The notes beneath the pieces were generated by a model, which was not told where the DNA came from, ran no database searches, and worked only from the letters and a program-made list of their open reading frames with translations. A program made the translations under genes and the position numbers. A stretch of DNA of 64,000 nt from Sphingomonas crocodyli. GTDB lineage: Bacteria > Pseudomonadota > Alphaproteobacteria > Sphingomonadales > Sphingomonadaceae. Below are positions 8,888 to 18,305 of this stretch, piece after piece. The stretch covers positions 1 to 64,000 of the forward strand of contig NZ_SACN01000001.1 in NCBI RefSeq assembly GCF_004005865.1. The letters are read 5' to 3'. Each line of letters opens with the position of its first letter. Position 1 is the stretch's first letter.

Positions 8888-10696
8888 TCAGAACGCGTCT
8901 TCGGCCATGTCCATCATCGAGGCCTTGCCGGCCTTGATCGCCATCAGCAGCCCCGCCGCCTGCGACAGGATGCGTTCGTAGAAGAAGCGCACGGTCGTGA
9001 GCTTGTTCTTGTAGAAGCCGTCGGCATCCTCGCCCGCCATCAGCTTGGCCATCGCGATCTCGGCCGAACGCGCGAACATATAGGCCATCGCGACGAGGCC
9101 GAGCAGGCGCAGATAATCGGTGCCGGCAGCGGCAGCCTCCTCCGGATCGGCCATGCCCTTTTGCGCGATCGTCGCGGTCGACAGCTGGAGCGCGCCGAAC
9201 GCCTGTTCGAGCCCGGCGACCAGCTTGCCCCACGGATTGGCCTTGTCTTCCTTCGCTTCCTTGTTCGCTTCGATGAAGTCGGACACGGGGTGGAAGAAGC
9301 TCTTGAGGTAGCGGCCGGCATGCGCGCCGAGCTTGCGCCCGACCAGGTCGAGGCCCTGAATGCCGTTGGTGCCTTCGTAGATCATCGCGATCCGGGCATC
9401 GCGGGCATATTGCTCCATGCCATGTTCGCGGATGTAGCCGTGGCCGCCATAGGTCTGGACGCCCAGATGCGCGGTATCGTGGCCCAGATCGGTGAACAGC
9501 GCCTTGACGACCGGAGTCATCAGCTGGACGAAATCGTCCGCGCGCTGCTTCTCCGCCGCGTCTTCCGAATGGCGCACGATATCGAGCGCGCGCGACACCC
9601 ACTGGCCGACCGCGCGGCACCCTTCCATATAAGCGCGCTGCGTCATCAGCATGCGGCGCACGTCGGGGTGGACGATGATCGGATCGGCGGCGAGATCGGG
9701 GCGCTTCACCCCGGTCAGCGACCGGCCCTGGATACGATCCTTCGCATAAGCGACCGCGCCCTGATAGGCGGCCTCGCCGATGCCGAGACCCTGGATGCCC
9801 ACCGAAACGCGCTCGGTGTTCATCATCACGAACATCGCGGCCAGGCCCTTGTTCGGTTCGCCGACCAGCCAGCCGATCGAATCCTCGAAGCTCATCTGGC
9901 AGGTCGCCGACGCCTTGAGGCCCATCTTATGCTCGATGCCGGTGCACAGAACGCCGTTCGACGGGCCGACCGAGCCGTCTTCCTTCGGCAGATACTTCGG
10001 CACGATGAACAGGCTGATGCCCTTCACCCCCTCGGGCGCGCCCTGGATGCGGGCGAGGACGAGGTGGATGATGTTGCCGGCCAGATCATGCTCGCCGGCG
10101 GAAATGAAGATCTTGTTGCCGGTGATCTTGTAGCTGCCATCATCCTGCGGCACCGCCTTGGTGCGCAGCATGCCCAGATCGGTGCCGCAATGCGATTCCG
10201 TCAGGCACATCGTGCCGGACCATTCGCCCGACGTCATCTTCGGCAGGAAACGCTGCTTCAGCTCGTCCGACGCATGGCTTTCGATCGCGGTGGTCGCGCC
10301 GTGGGTCAGGCCCGGATAGAGGCTGAACGAGACGTTCGCGCCGCAGATCATTTCCTCGACCAGCTTGTTCACCGTCTCGGGCAGGCCCTGCCCACCCCAT
10401 TCGGGATCGTTGGCAAGCGCGGCCCAGCCGGCATCGCAAAACTGCTTGTACGCATCCTTGAAGCCGGCCGGCGTGCGGACGACGCCATTTTCGTGGTGGC
10501 AGCCTTCCTCGTCGCCCGGCGCGTTGAGGGGCAGCAGCACCTCATGCGCCATCTTGGCGGCTTCCTCGAGCACCGCATCGAGCAGGTCGGGCGTGAATTC
10601 CTCATGCGCGGCGATCGTGCCAAAGCCGTCATGCTGCGCAAAAAGCTCGTGCAGCACGAAACGCATATCGCGCAGCGGCGCCTGATAGACCTGCAT
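8888..10696 (-). CDS. Acyl-CoA dehydrogenase with C-terminal extension
   Basis: A 602-residue FAD-dependent acyl-CoA dehydrogenase of the long type, performing the first step of beta-oxidation. It contains TGNKIFISAGEHD, the MCLTESHCGTDLG flavin segment and the IYEGTNGIQ motif around the catalytic glutamate. About 100 extra C-terminal residues form the helical extension of this subfamily. MQVYQAPLRDM is the likely start; a GAGAGTAAG-like site precedes it. It is the last gene of the thiolase / hydroxyacyl-CoA dehydrogenase operon. Confidence 0.93.
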   Translation of the reverse strand: MQVYQAPLRDMRFVLHELFAQHDGFGTIAAHEEFTPDLLDAVLEEAAKMAHEVLLPLNAPGDEEGCHHENGVVRTPAGFKDAYKQFCDAGWAALANDPEWGGQGLPETVNKLVEEMICGANVSFSLYPGLTHGATTAIESHASDELKQRFLPKMTSGEWSGTMCLTESHCGTDLGMLRTKAVPQDDGSYKITGNKIFISAGEHDLAGNIIHLVLARIQGAPEGVKGISLFIVPKYLPKEDGSVGPSNGVLCTGIEHKMGLKASATCQMSFEDSIGWLVGEPNKGLAAMFVMMNTERVSVGIQGLGIGEAAYQGAVAYAKDRIQGRSLTGVKRPDLAADPIIVHPDVRRMLMTQRAYMEGCRAVGQWVSRALDIVRHSEDAAEKQRADDFVQLMTPVVKALFTDLGHDTAHLGVQTYGGHGYIREHGMEQYARDARIAMIYEGTNGIQGLDLVGRKLGAHAGRYLKSFFHPVSDFIEANKEAKEDKANPWGKLVAGLEQAFGALQLSTATIAQKGMADPEEAAAAGTDYLRLLGLVAMAYMFARSAEIAMAKLMAGEDADGFYKNKLTTVRFFYERILSQAAGLLMAIKAGKASMMDMAEDAF

Positions 10697-10710
10697 CTTA
10701 CTCTCCGTTC

Positions 10711-10736
10711 GAACCTCCCCCACCGGGGGAGGGTTT
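10711..10736. repeat. Short GC hairpin related to repeat A termini
   Basis: CCTCCCCC and GGGGGAGG arms separated by two bases, in the 47-base gap between the two beta-oxidation genes. It resembles one terminal hairpin of the family A repeats and may be a remnant. Confidence 0.55.
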
Positions 10737-10743
10737 TACACCA

Positions 10744-13053
10744 TCAATTCCTGAGCGGCTTGCCGGTTTCCAGCATCGTCTCCACCCGCGCCTGCGTCCG
10801 CGGATCGCGAACGCGGGCAAGGAAAGCCTTCCGCTCCAGCTCCAGCAATTGCTGCTCGCTCACCACGTCGACCAGATCGGCGTCGCCGCCGGTCAGCACT
10901 TCGGCCAGCGCATCCGAGACGACCAGATCATAATCGGTCGCCAGCCCCTGCTTGTGGAAGCCGTGGGCCGCAAGGCTCAGCGCGGTGCGGCCGCCGACGC
11001 CCGGCAGCTTGAACTCGGGCGGCGTGGGTGCAGCATAGCCATCGACCAGCGACAGCGCCTTGGCCTTCGCATCGGCGAGCAGGCGATCGCGATTCATCGT
11101 GATCCCGTCGCCCTTGCGCAGGAACATCAGTTCCTTGGCTTCGGCTGCCGACTTGCTGACCGTCGCGGTCGATACGGTTTCGAACACCTTCGCCACCGCC
11201 GGCATCGGCCCCTTGGGGAGCACGCCCGCCTTGGTCCAGCGATCGATCATCTCGCCGCACCCGCCCCAGCCGGGGACGAGGCCGACGCCGCATTCGACGA
11301 GGCCGATATAGCTTTCGGCATGCGCCTGGATCGCGTCCGAATGGAGCAGGATTTCGCAGCCGCCACCGAGCGCCAGGCCCGCCGGGGCCGACACCACCGG
11401 AAAGGGCGCATATTTCAGCGCCTTGTAGGCGAACTGCCCGCCCGCAACGAGCTTTTCGATCTCGCCCCAAGCCGCGATGTTCACCGCGAAGATGGCGAGG
11501 CCGAGATTCGCGCCGGCCGAGAAATTGCCGCCCTCGTTGTACACGACGAGCGCCTTCATCTTGGTCGACACCAGCTCGACCGCCTTGCCGATCAGCTTCA
11601 ACGTCTCGCCGTCGAGCGCGTTCATCTTCGACGTGAATTCGAAGCAGGCTACGCCGTCGCCGATATCCCAGACCGCCGCCGAGCCATTCTTGAGCAGCGG
11701 CTTCGACGTGCGCTTGATATCCTCGAGCAGCAGCACACCTTCGGGACGGACGACGTCGTGATAGTCGCCGTCGCTCCCAAGGAACTGACGCTTGCCGCCT
11801 TCGATGCGGTAGAAGCTGCGCTCGCCCGCGGTCGTCAGGATCGCCGGAACCGGCTTGCCTTCGTCGGCCAGCCGCTTGGCAAGGTTCGCCGCGCCGATCT
11901 GGTCGATCAGCTCGAACGGGCCGAACTTCCAGTTATAGCCGAGCTTCATCGCCTCATCGATCGCGACGATATCGTCCGCCGCTTCGCCGACCAGGTTCGC
12001 CGCATAAGGCAGCACCGCGCCCAACAGACCCCAGGCGAACTCGCCCGTCTTGTCCTTGCGCGCAATGAGCGCGGGCAGCTTGTCGCGCGGCGGCTGCGCC
12101 GACACCGAGGGACGATAGTCGCCGGTCGCGAGGTCGATCGCTTCCTTGCGCTTACCCGCCTCGCGATTGATGCGGTAGAAACCGCCCTTGCCCTTTCGGC
12201 CGGTAAAGCCGTCGGCGATCATCTTGTCGACCAAAGGTATCGGCCGCACGGTCGCGTGGAAAGGATCGTCGGGCTTGAGGGTCGCGCCCAGCGACTTCTG
12301 CAGCAGCGGCATCAGATCGATGCCGACCAGATCGATCAGCCCGAACACACCCGTCTTCGGCACGCCCATCGGCTTGCCGCCGATCGCGTCGGCCTGCTCC
12401 ACCGTCAGCCCCAGATCCATCGCGGCATTGACCGCAACCTGCAGCCAGTAGGTGCCGATGCGGTTGGCGATGAAGCCCGGCGAATCCTTCGCGCGGACCA
12501 CCGACTTGCCCAGCGACCGATCGATGAAGTCGGCGACCTTGCCGGCCACCGCCGCATCGGTCTTCGGCCCCGTCACCAGTTCGAGCAGCCGCATATAGCG
12601 CGGCGGATTGAAGAAGTGGGTGATCAGGAAATCCTGGGCGAACGCATCGCTGCGCCCCTCGACCAGCTTTTCGAGCGGGATGGTCGACGTGTTCGACGAC
12701 ACCGCCGCACCCGGCTTCTTGAGCGTCTCCAGCTTCGCATAGAGCGCCTGCTTGATGTCGAGCCGTTCGATCACCGCCTCGACGATCCAGTCGCATTCGG
12801 CGACCTTGGCGAGATCGTCGTCGATATTGCCGGTCTCGACCAGCTTCGCCGCGCCCTTCGACATGAAGGGGGCGGGATCGGTCTTGAGCATCTTCGCGAC
12901 CGCGCCTTCGGCGATCGCGTTGCGGTTGCTGCCTTCCTTCGGAACGATATCGAGCAGCAGCACCGGCACGCCGGCATTGGCGACCTGCGCGGCGATCCCC
13001 GCGCCCATCGTGCCCGCGCCGATGACGCAGACTTTGCTGATAGGACCGGCCAT
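10744..13053 (-). CDS. 3-hydroxyacyl-CoA dehydrogenase / enoyl-CoA hydratase
   Basis: A 769-residue bifunctional beta-oxidation enzyme. The NAD-binding Rossmann motif VCVIGAGTMGAGIAAQVANA is at the N-terminus. The dehydrogenase C-terminal domains follow (to about 400, with FFNPPRYMRLLEL), and the crotonase-fold domain is C-terminal (about 480-700, with FSAGANL, LALGGGCEI and GLVECGVGLVPGWGG). This order is the reverse of E. coli FadB/FadJ and matches the FadN-like type. It starts two bases after the thiolase stop, implying coupled translation. Confidence 0.93.
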   Translation of the reverse strand: MAGPISKVCVIGAGTMGAGIAAQVANAGVPVLLLDIVPKEGSNRNAIAEGAVAKMLKTDPAPFMSKGAAKLVETGNIDDDLAKVAECDWIVEAVIERLDIKQALYAKLETLKKPGAAVSSNTSTIPLEKLVEGRSDAFAQDFLITHFFNPPRYMRLLELVTGPKTDAAVAGKVADFIDRSLGKSVVRAKDSPGFIANRIGTYWLQVAVNAAMDLGLTVEQADAIGGKPMGVPKTGVFGLIDLVGIDLMPLLQKSLGATLKPDDPFHATVRPIPLVDKMIADGFTGRKGKGGFYRINREAGKRKEAIDLATGDYRPSVSAQPPRDKLPALIARKDKTGEFAWGLLGAVLPYAANLVGEAADDIVAIDEAMKLGYNWKFGPFELIDQIGAANLAKRLADEGKPVPAILTTAGERSFYRIEGGKRQFLGSDGDYHDVVRPEGVLLLEDIKRTSKPLLKNGSAAVWDIGDGVACFEFTSKMNALDGETLKLIGKAVELVSTKMKALVVYNEGGNFSAGANLGLAIFAVNIAAWGEIEKLVAGGQFAYKALKYAPFPVVSAPAGLALGGGCEILLHSDAIQAHAESYIGLVECGVGLVPGWGGCGEMIDRWTKAGVLPKGPMPAVAKVFETVSTATVSKSAAEAKELMFLRKGDGITMNRDRLLADAKAKALSLVDGYAAPTPPEFKLPGVGGRTALSLAAHGFHKQGLATDYDLVVSDALAEVLTGGDADLVDVVSEQQLLELERKAFLARVRDPRTQARVETMLETGKPLRN

Positions 13054-13055
13054 GA

Positions 13056-14192
13056 TCAGATCGCCTCGAGCACGGTGGCGATGCCCTGCCCGCCGCCGAT
13101 GCACTGGGTGGCGAGCGCATATTTGCCGCCCTCACGCTTCAGCAGCGCCGCCGCCTTGCCGACGATGCGCGCGCCGGTGGCGCCCAGCGGGTGGCCGATC
13201 GAGATGCCGCCGCCGTCGAGGTTGACCGTCTCGGCCTTCAGGCCCAACTCATTGCCGCACGCGATCGCCTGCGACGCGAAGGCTTCGTTGATCTCGACCA
13301 CGTCGAGGTCCGACACCGACAGGCCGGCACGCGCCAGCGCCTTGCGGGTCGAGGAGACCGGACCCATGCCCATGATCGTCGGCTCGCAACCTGCGACCGC
13401 GACCGACTTGATCCGCGCGAGGATTTCGAGGCCGTTCGCCTTGGCATAGTCTTCGCTCGTCACCAGCACCGCAGCCGCACCATCGGTGAGCGGGGAGGAG
13501 GTACCGGCGGTGACGGTGCCGTTCGCGCTGAACGCGGGCTTCAGGCCGGCCAGCGCCTCGGCGGTCGTGCCGGGGCGGATCGTGCCGTCGGTGTCGACGA
13601 CGCCCGCCTTGGTCTGGATCGGGACGATCTCGTCCTTCAGCTTGCCGGCTTCCTGCGCCGCGGCGGCCTTGCGCTGGCTCTCGACCGCAAAGGCTTCCTG
13701 CGCCTGGCGGCTCACCTGAAACTGTTCGGCGACATTCTCCGCCGTCTCACCCATGCCCATATAGGCGCCAGGCGATTTCTTCGCGAGTTCGGGGTTGGGC
13801 AGCGGGTTGAAGCCCATCATCGGCACGCGGCTCATGCTCTCCACGCCCGCGCAGATGAACACATCGCCCGCGCCGATCGCGATCTGGCCGGCGGCGATCT
13901 GAATCGAGCTCATCGACGAACCGCAGAAACGGTTCACCGTCATGCCCGCCACGCCGATCGGCAAATCGGCAAGCAACCCAATCAGCCTTGCGACGTTGAA
14001 GCCCTGTTCGGCCTCGGGAAAGGCACAGCCCACGATGATGTCCTCGATATCCTCGGGCTTCACCTTGGTCCGATCGATCAAGCCGCGAATCACCTGTGCG
14101 GCAAGGTCGTCGGGTCGAACACGGGCAAGCGCGCCCTTGTTCGCCAGGTGGAAGGGCGAGCGGGCATAGCCCGCAATGACGGCGTTCTGCAT
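13056..14192 (-). CDS. Acetyl-CoA C-acyltransferase (thiolase)
   Basis: A 378-residue thiolase catalysing the last step of beta-oxidation. Acyl-accepting Cys90 lies in NRFCGSSMSS, the catalytic His in ISIGHPLGATGAR, and the second Cys in TQCIGGGQGI. The start MQNAVIAGYARSPF fits the family N-terminus. It is the promoter-proximal gene of the leftward operon; the region upstream (14193-14353) is the divergent control region of the locus. Confidence 0.95.
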   Translation of the reverse strand: MQNAVIAGYARSPFHLANKGALARVRPDDLAAQVIRGLIDRTKVKPEDIEDIIVGCAFPEAEQGFNVARLIGLLADLPIGVAGMTVNRFCGSSMSSIQIAAGQIAIGAGDVFICAGVESMSRVPMMGFNPLPNPELAKKSPGAYMGMGETAENVAEQFQVSRQAQEAFAVESQRKAAAAQEAGKLKDEIVPIQTKAGVVDTDGTIRPGTTAEALAGLKPAFSANGTVTAGTSSPLTDGAAAVLVTSEDYAKANGLEILARIKSVAVAGCEPTIMGMGPVSSTRKALARAGLSVSDLDVVEINEAFASQAIACGNELGLKAETVNLDGGGISIGHPLGATGARIVGKAAALLKREGGKYALATQCIGGGQGIATVLEAI

Positions 14193-14244
14193 CGAATCGG
14201 CTCTCCATGCCGGTGGCCCACAGGACACACCAAAAAGATTTTCC

Positions 14245-14280
14245 GTTAAGGTATGAAGATTGCCCTATACGTCAACCTTT
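14245..14280 (-). promoter_or_regulatory. Putative promoter/operator of the leftward beta-oxidation operon
   Basis: On the minus strand TTGACG (14275-14270) is followed after 16 bases by TACCTT (14253-14248), a weak sigma-70-type promoter ahead of the thiolase gene. The TTGACGTATAG stretch resembles one half of sites described for MerR-type fatty- and amino-acid catabolism regulators; that link is an inference, prompted by the MerR gene in the same locus. Confidence 0.4.
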
Positions 14281-14353
14281 TTTTGTGCAATCTAACATGC
14301 AGCAAACGACCGACCCGATCGCAGCATCGGGCGGAACGCTGGAGACGGAAACG

Positions 14354-14758
14354 ATGTCTATCACCCTGATGGCCCTTGCCGCCGCGGCGGGCCTTACCCC
14401 TGATACCGCGGTCGGCCGCTGGAAGACCGAAACCCGCAACGGCATTGTCGAAATCGCGCGCTGCGGGCAGTCGCTGTGCGGCAAGCTCGTCGGATCGGAC
14501 GGGATCACCGCCAATCCCGCGCTCAAGGACAGCAACAACAAGGACGTCGCCCAGCGCGGCCGCACCCTGAAGGGCATCCAGATGCTCAGCGGCTTCAAAT
14601 GGGAAAGCGACGCCTGGACCGGCGGCACGATCTACAACGCCGAAGACGGCAAGACTTATGACGCGAAGATCACGATGGTCGACGCGAACACGCTGAAGCT
14701 TCGCGGCTGCATCTTCGTGCCGCTCTGCAAGAACCAGACCTGGCACCGGGTCCGCTGA
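14354..14758 (+). CDS. DUF2147 domain-containing protein
   Basis: A 134-residue protein with a short hydrophobic N-terminus (MSITLMALAAAAGLTPDTA) consistent with a signal peptide, then the DUF2147 pattern: GRWKTETRNGIVEIARCG, LCGKLVG, a G-T-I-Y-N-x-E-D-G-KTYDAKI block and LRGCIFVPLC near the end. Family members are small periplasmic beta proteins of unknown role; some are linked to short-chain or fatty-acid metabolism loci. GGAGACGGAAACG precedes the chosen ATG. Confidence 0.85.
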   Translation: MSITLMALAAAAGLTPDTAVGRWKTETRNGIVEIARCGQSLCGKLVGSDGITANPALKDSNNKDVAQRGRTLKGIQMLSGFKWESDAWTGGTIYNAEDGKTYDAKITMVDANTLKLRGCIFVPLCKNQTWHRVR

Positions 14759-14800
14759 CGCGCGGGCCGATAGGTTCGGGAAATTAGAAGAGGGAAGACT

Positions 14801-16111
14801 ATGAAGACGATCACCTTCCGTCGCGCGGCGCTGCTGACCGCGACCGCATCCGCCACGTTGCTGGGTGCAGCATCGGCGAACGCCGCCGGCTTCTACCTGC
14901 AGGAACAGTCGACCAAGGCGGTCGGCCGCGCCTTCTCCGGCGAAGCCGCCGATCAGGGCGCCGAATCGCTGTGGTGGAACCCCGCCGCCATCGCCGGCAA
15001 CGCGACGAGCAGCGCCTATGTCAGCGCCGCCGCGATCCTGCCGAGCAGCAAGGTGCGCAACGTCAACACGCTGATCCGCCGCCCGACCAACGCCACCCCG
15101 GTGCCGATCACCGGCAATCAGGTGTCGGAAGATCCGATCAAGAAGGGCGTGCTGCCGTCGGGCGGCGTCGCCTATAAGCTCAACGATCAGTGGGCCGTCG
15201 GCCTCGCGATCACGTCGCCGTTCAGCTTCGCGACCAATTATGAAGCGAACAGCTGGGCGCGCTACACCGCCGACAAGACCAAGCTGACCACGATCGATAT
15301 CCAGCCGACGATCGCCTTCGCGCCGTCGCCGATGATCGGCCTTGGCTTCGGCATCAACATCGAACATAGCGATGCGACGCTCAGCAACGCCCTGCCCAAC
15401 GTTTCAGCCACGCTGCCCGATGGGCAGCAGACGCTGAAGGGCAAGGGTTGGGACTTCGGCTGGTCGGCCGGCGTTCAGCTGCACCCGACCGACACGATCG
15501 ATCTGGGCCTGAGCTACAAGTCGTCGATCAAGCACAAGCTGAAGGGTTCGGTGGTCATCACCGGCCTCGTCGCGCCGATCCCCACCGCCAACAACATCAA
15601 CGTGAACGCCGTCGCCCGCTTCCGCACCCCGTGGCAGCTGACCGGTGCTGCGCGCGTCAAGGTGATGGACGCGCTGACGCTCAACGGCTCGGTCTCGCGC
15701 GTCGGCTGGAAGAAGTTCGACGCGATCCGCCTGGGCGCGCCGCTCAACACCGCGATCCCCGAAAACTACCGCAACACCTGGAGCGTCGCGGGCGGCTGGG
15801 ACTATGACGTCTCGCCGCAGCTGGCGCTGCGCGGCGGTATCCAGTGGGATCAGACCCCGACGCAGGACGGCAATCGCGACGCACGCGTGCCCGATGGCAA
15901 TCGCTGGAACTTCGCGCTCGGCACCTCGTACAAGGTCTCGGACGCGTTCACCCTCGATGGCGGCGCGATGTACACCCGCTTCGCCAAGGAAAGCATCGAC
16001 CGCGTGACGGCCGCTTATGCCGGCACCCCGCTGCAGACCCCGATCCTGACCAATGGCCGCGTCACCGGCCATGCGCTGATCTTCTCGCTCGGCGCGCGGG
16101 CAGCCTTCTAA
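14801..16111 (+). CDS. fadL: FadL/OmpP1-type outer membrane fatty acid transporter
   Basis: A 436-residue outer membrane beta-barrel with a signal peptide ending near residue 28 (SANAAGF). The mature N-terminus GFYLQEQSTKAVGRAFSGEAA is the FadL hatch signature, and SLWWNPAAIAG follows. It ends in an aromatic residue (RAAF) as expected for Bam-dependent barrels. FadL proteins let long-chain fatty acids or other hydrophobic compounds cross the outer membrane. It is followed 21 bases later by fadD, so uptake and activation are likely co-expressed. Confidence 0.93.
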   Translation: MKTITFRRAALLTATASATLLGAASANAAGFYLQEQSTKAVGRAFSGEAADQGAESLWWNPAAIAGNATSSAYVSAAAILPSSKVRNVNTLIRRPTNATPVPITGNQVSEDPIKKGVLPSGGVAYKLNDQWAVGLAITSPFSFATNYEANSWARYTADKTKLTTIDIQPTIAFAPSPMIGLGFGINIEHSDATLSNALPNVSATLPDGQQTLKGKGWDFGWSAGVQLHPTDTIDLGLSYKSSIKHKLKGSVVITGLVAPIPTANNINVNAVARFRTPWQLTGAARVKVMDALTLNGSVSRVGWKKFDAIRLGAPLNTAIPENYRNTWSVAGGWDYDVSPQLALRGGIQWDQTPTQDGNRDARVPDGNRWNFALGTSYKVSDAFTLDGGAMYTRFAKESIDRVTAAYAGTPLQTPILTNGRVTGHALIFSLGARAAF

Positions 16112-16132
16112 AGAAACGGAGAGACTGGGAAC

Positions 16133-17848
16133 ATGGACGACGTCGTGGCCGGAACCGAACAGTCAGGTCGCGGCGTCGACCGCCCGGAATCCCGCACCGA
16201 AGGGCCGGGGTTGGATCAGATCCGCCCCCGCCTGCTCACCGAACTGATCGATCGCGCGGTCGCCAATCATGGCGATCGGACCGCGATCGACTTTCTCGGC
16301 CGGCATTGGACCTATGCCCAGATCGGCAACATGGTCGATCGCGCGGCCAAGGGGCTGCAGGCCGCCGGTGTCGGGCCGGACACACGCTTCGGCCTGTGCC
16401 TGCCCAACACCCCCTATTTCGTGATCCTCTATTTCGCCGCGCTGAAATGCGGCGCGACGATCGTCAACTTCAACCCGCTCTATGTCGAACATGAGCTGCG
16501 GCATCAGATCCGCGATTCGGGCACGACCTTCATGGCGGTGCCCGATCTGAAGATGATCGAGGACAAGGTTCGCGCCGTCGCCGCCGAATCGGGGCTCAAG
16601 ACGATCATCGTCTGCCCGATGGCGGACATCCTGCCGCTCGCCCAGTCGATCGGTTTCCGCCTGTTCAAGCGATCCGAGACCGCGCATTGGGAGCAGGGCG
16701 ACGGGCTGCACGTCAGCTTCCGCGCGCTGATCGACAATGACGGCGTCTTCACCCCCGCGACGCGATCGCCCGACGATGTCGCTGTGCTCCAATATACCGG
16801 CGGGACGACCGGCGTGCCCAAGGGCGCGATGCTGACCCACGCCAATCTGACCGCGAACAGCGCGCAGATGATCCTGCATGTCGGCGGCAAGCCGGGCGCG
16901 CAGGATCGGATCATGGGCGTGCTGCCGATGTTCCACGTCTTCGCGCTGACGACGGTGCTCAACTTCTCGATCGACACCGCGGCCGAGATGATCCTGCTGC
17001 CGCGTTTCGAGCTGAAGCAGTTCCTGAAGACCGCCAAGCGCACCAAGCCGACCAAGCTGCTCGCCGTGCCGACGATGCTGACCGCGATCAACAAGGCCGC
17101 GGCCGAACATCCGGTCCATTTCGACGGGCTGGAATTCACCGTGTCGGGCGGCGCGCCTTTGCCCTTCGACGTGCGCAACCAGTTCGAGGAACTGACCGGC
17201 TGCCGCGTGGTCGAAGGCTATGGCCTGTCCGAAGCATCCCCCATCATCACCTGCAACCCCTGCTATGGCGAAGCGCGCGACAACAGCGCCGGCCCCGCCT
17301 TCCCCGGCACCGTGATCGAGATCCGCGATCTGGAGGATCCGACCAAGATCGTCCCGCTGGGCGAACGCGGTGAGGTCTGCGCGCGTGGGCCGCAGGTTAT
17401 GAAGGGCTATTGGAACCGACCGGAGGACACCGACAAGGTGATGATCGACGGCGCGCTGCGCACCGGCGACGTCGGCTATCTCGACGACGAGGGCTATCTG
17501 TTCCTGGTCGATCGCATCAAGGACGTGATCATCTGCGGCGGCTACAACGTCTATCCGCGCGTGATCGAGGAAGCGCTCTACGATCATCCGGCGGTGGCCG
17601 AAGCGGTCGTGATCGGCGTGCCCGACGAATATCGCGGCCAGGCGCCCAAGGCGTTCGTCACGATCCGCGCCGATCACAGCGCGACGATCGAGGAACTGGC
17701 CGAATATCTGAAGTCGCGCCTGTCGAAGATCGAGCTGCCGCGCGAGATCGAGATCCGCGACAGCCTGCCCAAGACCATGATCGGCAAGCTTTCGAAGAAG
17801 GAACTGGTCGAGGAAGAAGCCCGCAAATCCGCCCAGAAAAGCGCGTGA
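16133..17848 (+). CDS. fadD: Long-chain fatty acid-CoA ligase
   Basis: A 571-residue adenylate-forming enzyme activating fatty acids to acyl-CoA. The AMP-binding motif YTGGTTGVPKGAM begins at residue 221, with later EGYGLSEASP, RTGDVGYLDDEGYLFLVDR and the DVIICGGYNVYPRVIE hinge region. GGAGAGAC precedes the ATG. Coupled with the upstream FadL gene and the opposite-strand beta-oxidation operon it completes a pathway from uptake to thiolysis. Confidence 0.95.
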   Translation: MDDVVAGTEQSGRGVDRPESRTEGPGLDQIRPRLLTELIDRAVANHGDRTAIDFLGRHWTYAQIGNMVDRAAKGLQAAGVGPDTRFGLCLPNTPYFVILYFAALKCGATIVNFNPLYVEHELRHQIRDSGTTFMAVPDLKMIEDKVRAVAAESGLKTIIVCPMADILPLAQSIGFRLFKRSETAHWEQGDGLHVSFRALIDNDGVFTPATRSPDDVAVLQYTGGTTGVPKGAMLTHANLTANSAQMILHVGGKPGAQDRIMGVLPMFHVFALTTVLNFSIDTAAEMILLPRFELKQFLKTAKRTKPTKLLAVPTMLTAINKAAAEHPVHFDGLEFTVSGGAPLPFDVRNQFEELTGCRVVEGYGLSEASPIITCNPCYGEARDNSAGPAFPGTVIEIRDLEDPTKIVPLGERGEVCARGPQVMKGYWNRPEDTDKVMIDGALRTGDVGYLDDEGYLFLVDRIKDVIICGGYNVYPRVIEEALYDHPAVAEAVVIGVPDEYRGQAPKAFVTIRADHSATIEELAEYLKSRLSKIELPREIEIRDSLPKTMIGKLSKKELVEEEARKSAQKSA

Positions 17849-17906
17849 AGACGGCTTGCGAGCCATGAGCTTCCCGCGCAAATTGCCGCCCAGGGGGACG
17901 AGTGGC

Positions 17907-18305
17907 ATGGCGCAAGACGATGATGACGGCACCGAGCTGAAGAATATTCAGCGCGTCGCGACCGAATTGGGCGTCACCAGCCGCACGATCCGCTTCTATG
18001 AGGATAAGGGTCTGATCGCGCCGCAGCGCGCGGGATCGATGCGCGTCTATACGCGGCGTGAGGTCGCGCGCCTCCAGCTGATCCTGCGCGGCAAGCGGCT
18101 GGGCTTCACGCTGCGCGACATCAAGGAGTTTCTCGATCTCTACGACGTCGATTCGCTCCACCTCGCCCAGATGCGCCGCCTGCGCGAGCGCGTGATCGAG
18201 CGAATCGAGGAGCTTGAGATGCAGCGCGAGGCGATCGAACAGACCGTCGCGGAGCTGATCGAGATCGAACGCCAAGCCTCCGATCGGCTTCAGCAGGCGC
18301 GCTGA
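17907..18305 (+). CDS. MerR family transcriptional regulator
   Basis: A 132-residue regulator. The winged helix-turn-helix (about 10-80) includes QRVATELGVTSRTIRFYEDK and GLIAPQRAGSMRVYTRRE. A long coiled coil follows (about 85-130), used for dimerisation. No cysteine metal site is present, so it is not a metal sensor. Located after fadD, it is probably the local regulator of the fatty-acid genes, by analogy with MerR-type LiuR regulators; that is inference. The start was chosen at MAQDDDDG, with GGGGGACGAG upstream. Confidence 0.88.
   Translation: MAQDDDDGTELKNIQRVATELGVTSRTIRFYEDKGLIAPQRAGSMRVYTRREVARLQLILRGKRLGFTLRDIKEFLDLYDVDSLHLAQMRRLRERVIERIEELEMQREAIEQTVAELIEIERQASDRLQQAR

Noticed and set aside
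9161..10933. 590-codon open frame opposite the acyl-CoA dehydrogenase gene
   Set aside because: Same type of compositional shadow; no recognisable domain.
10849..13449. 866-codon open frame opposite the hydroxyacyl-CoA dehydrogenase and thiolase genes
   Set aside because: Its product is Arg/His/Asp rich with no fold-like pattern and it runs antisense to two certain enzymes. Long antisense frames are common at this GC content.
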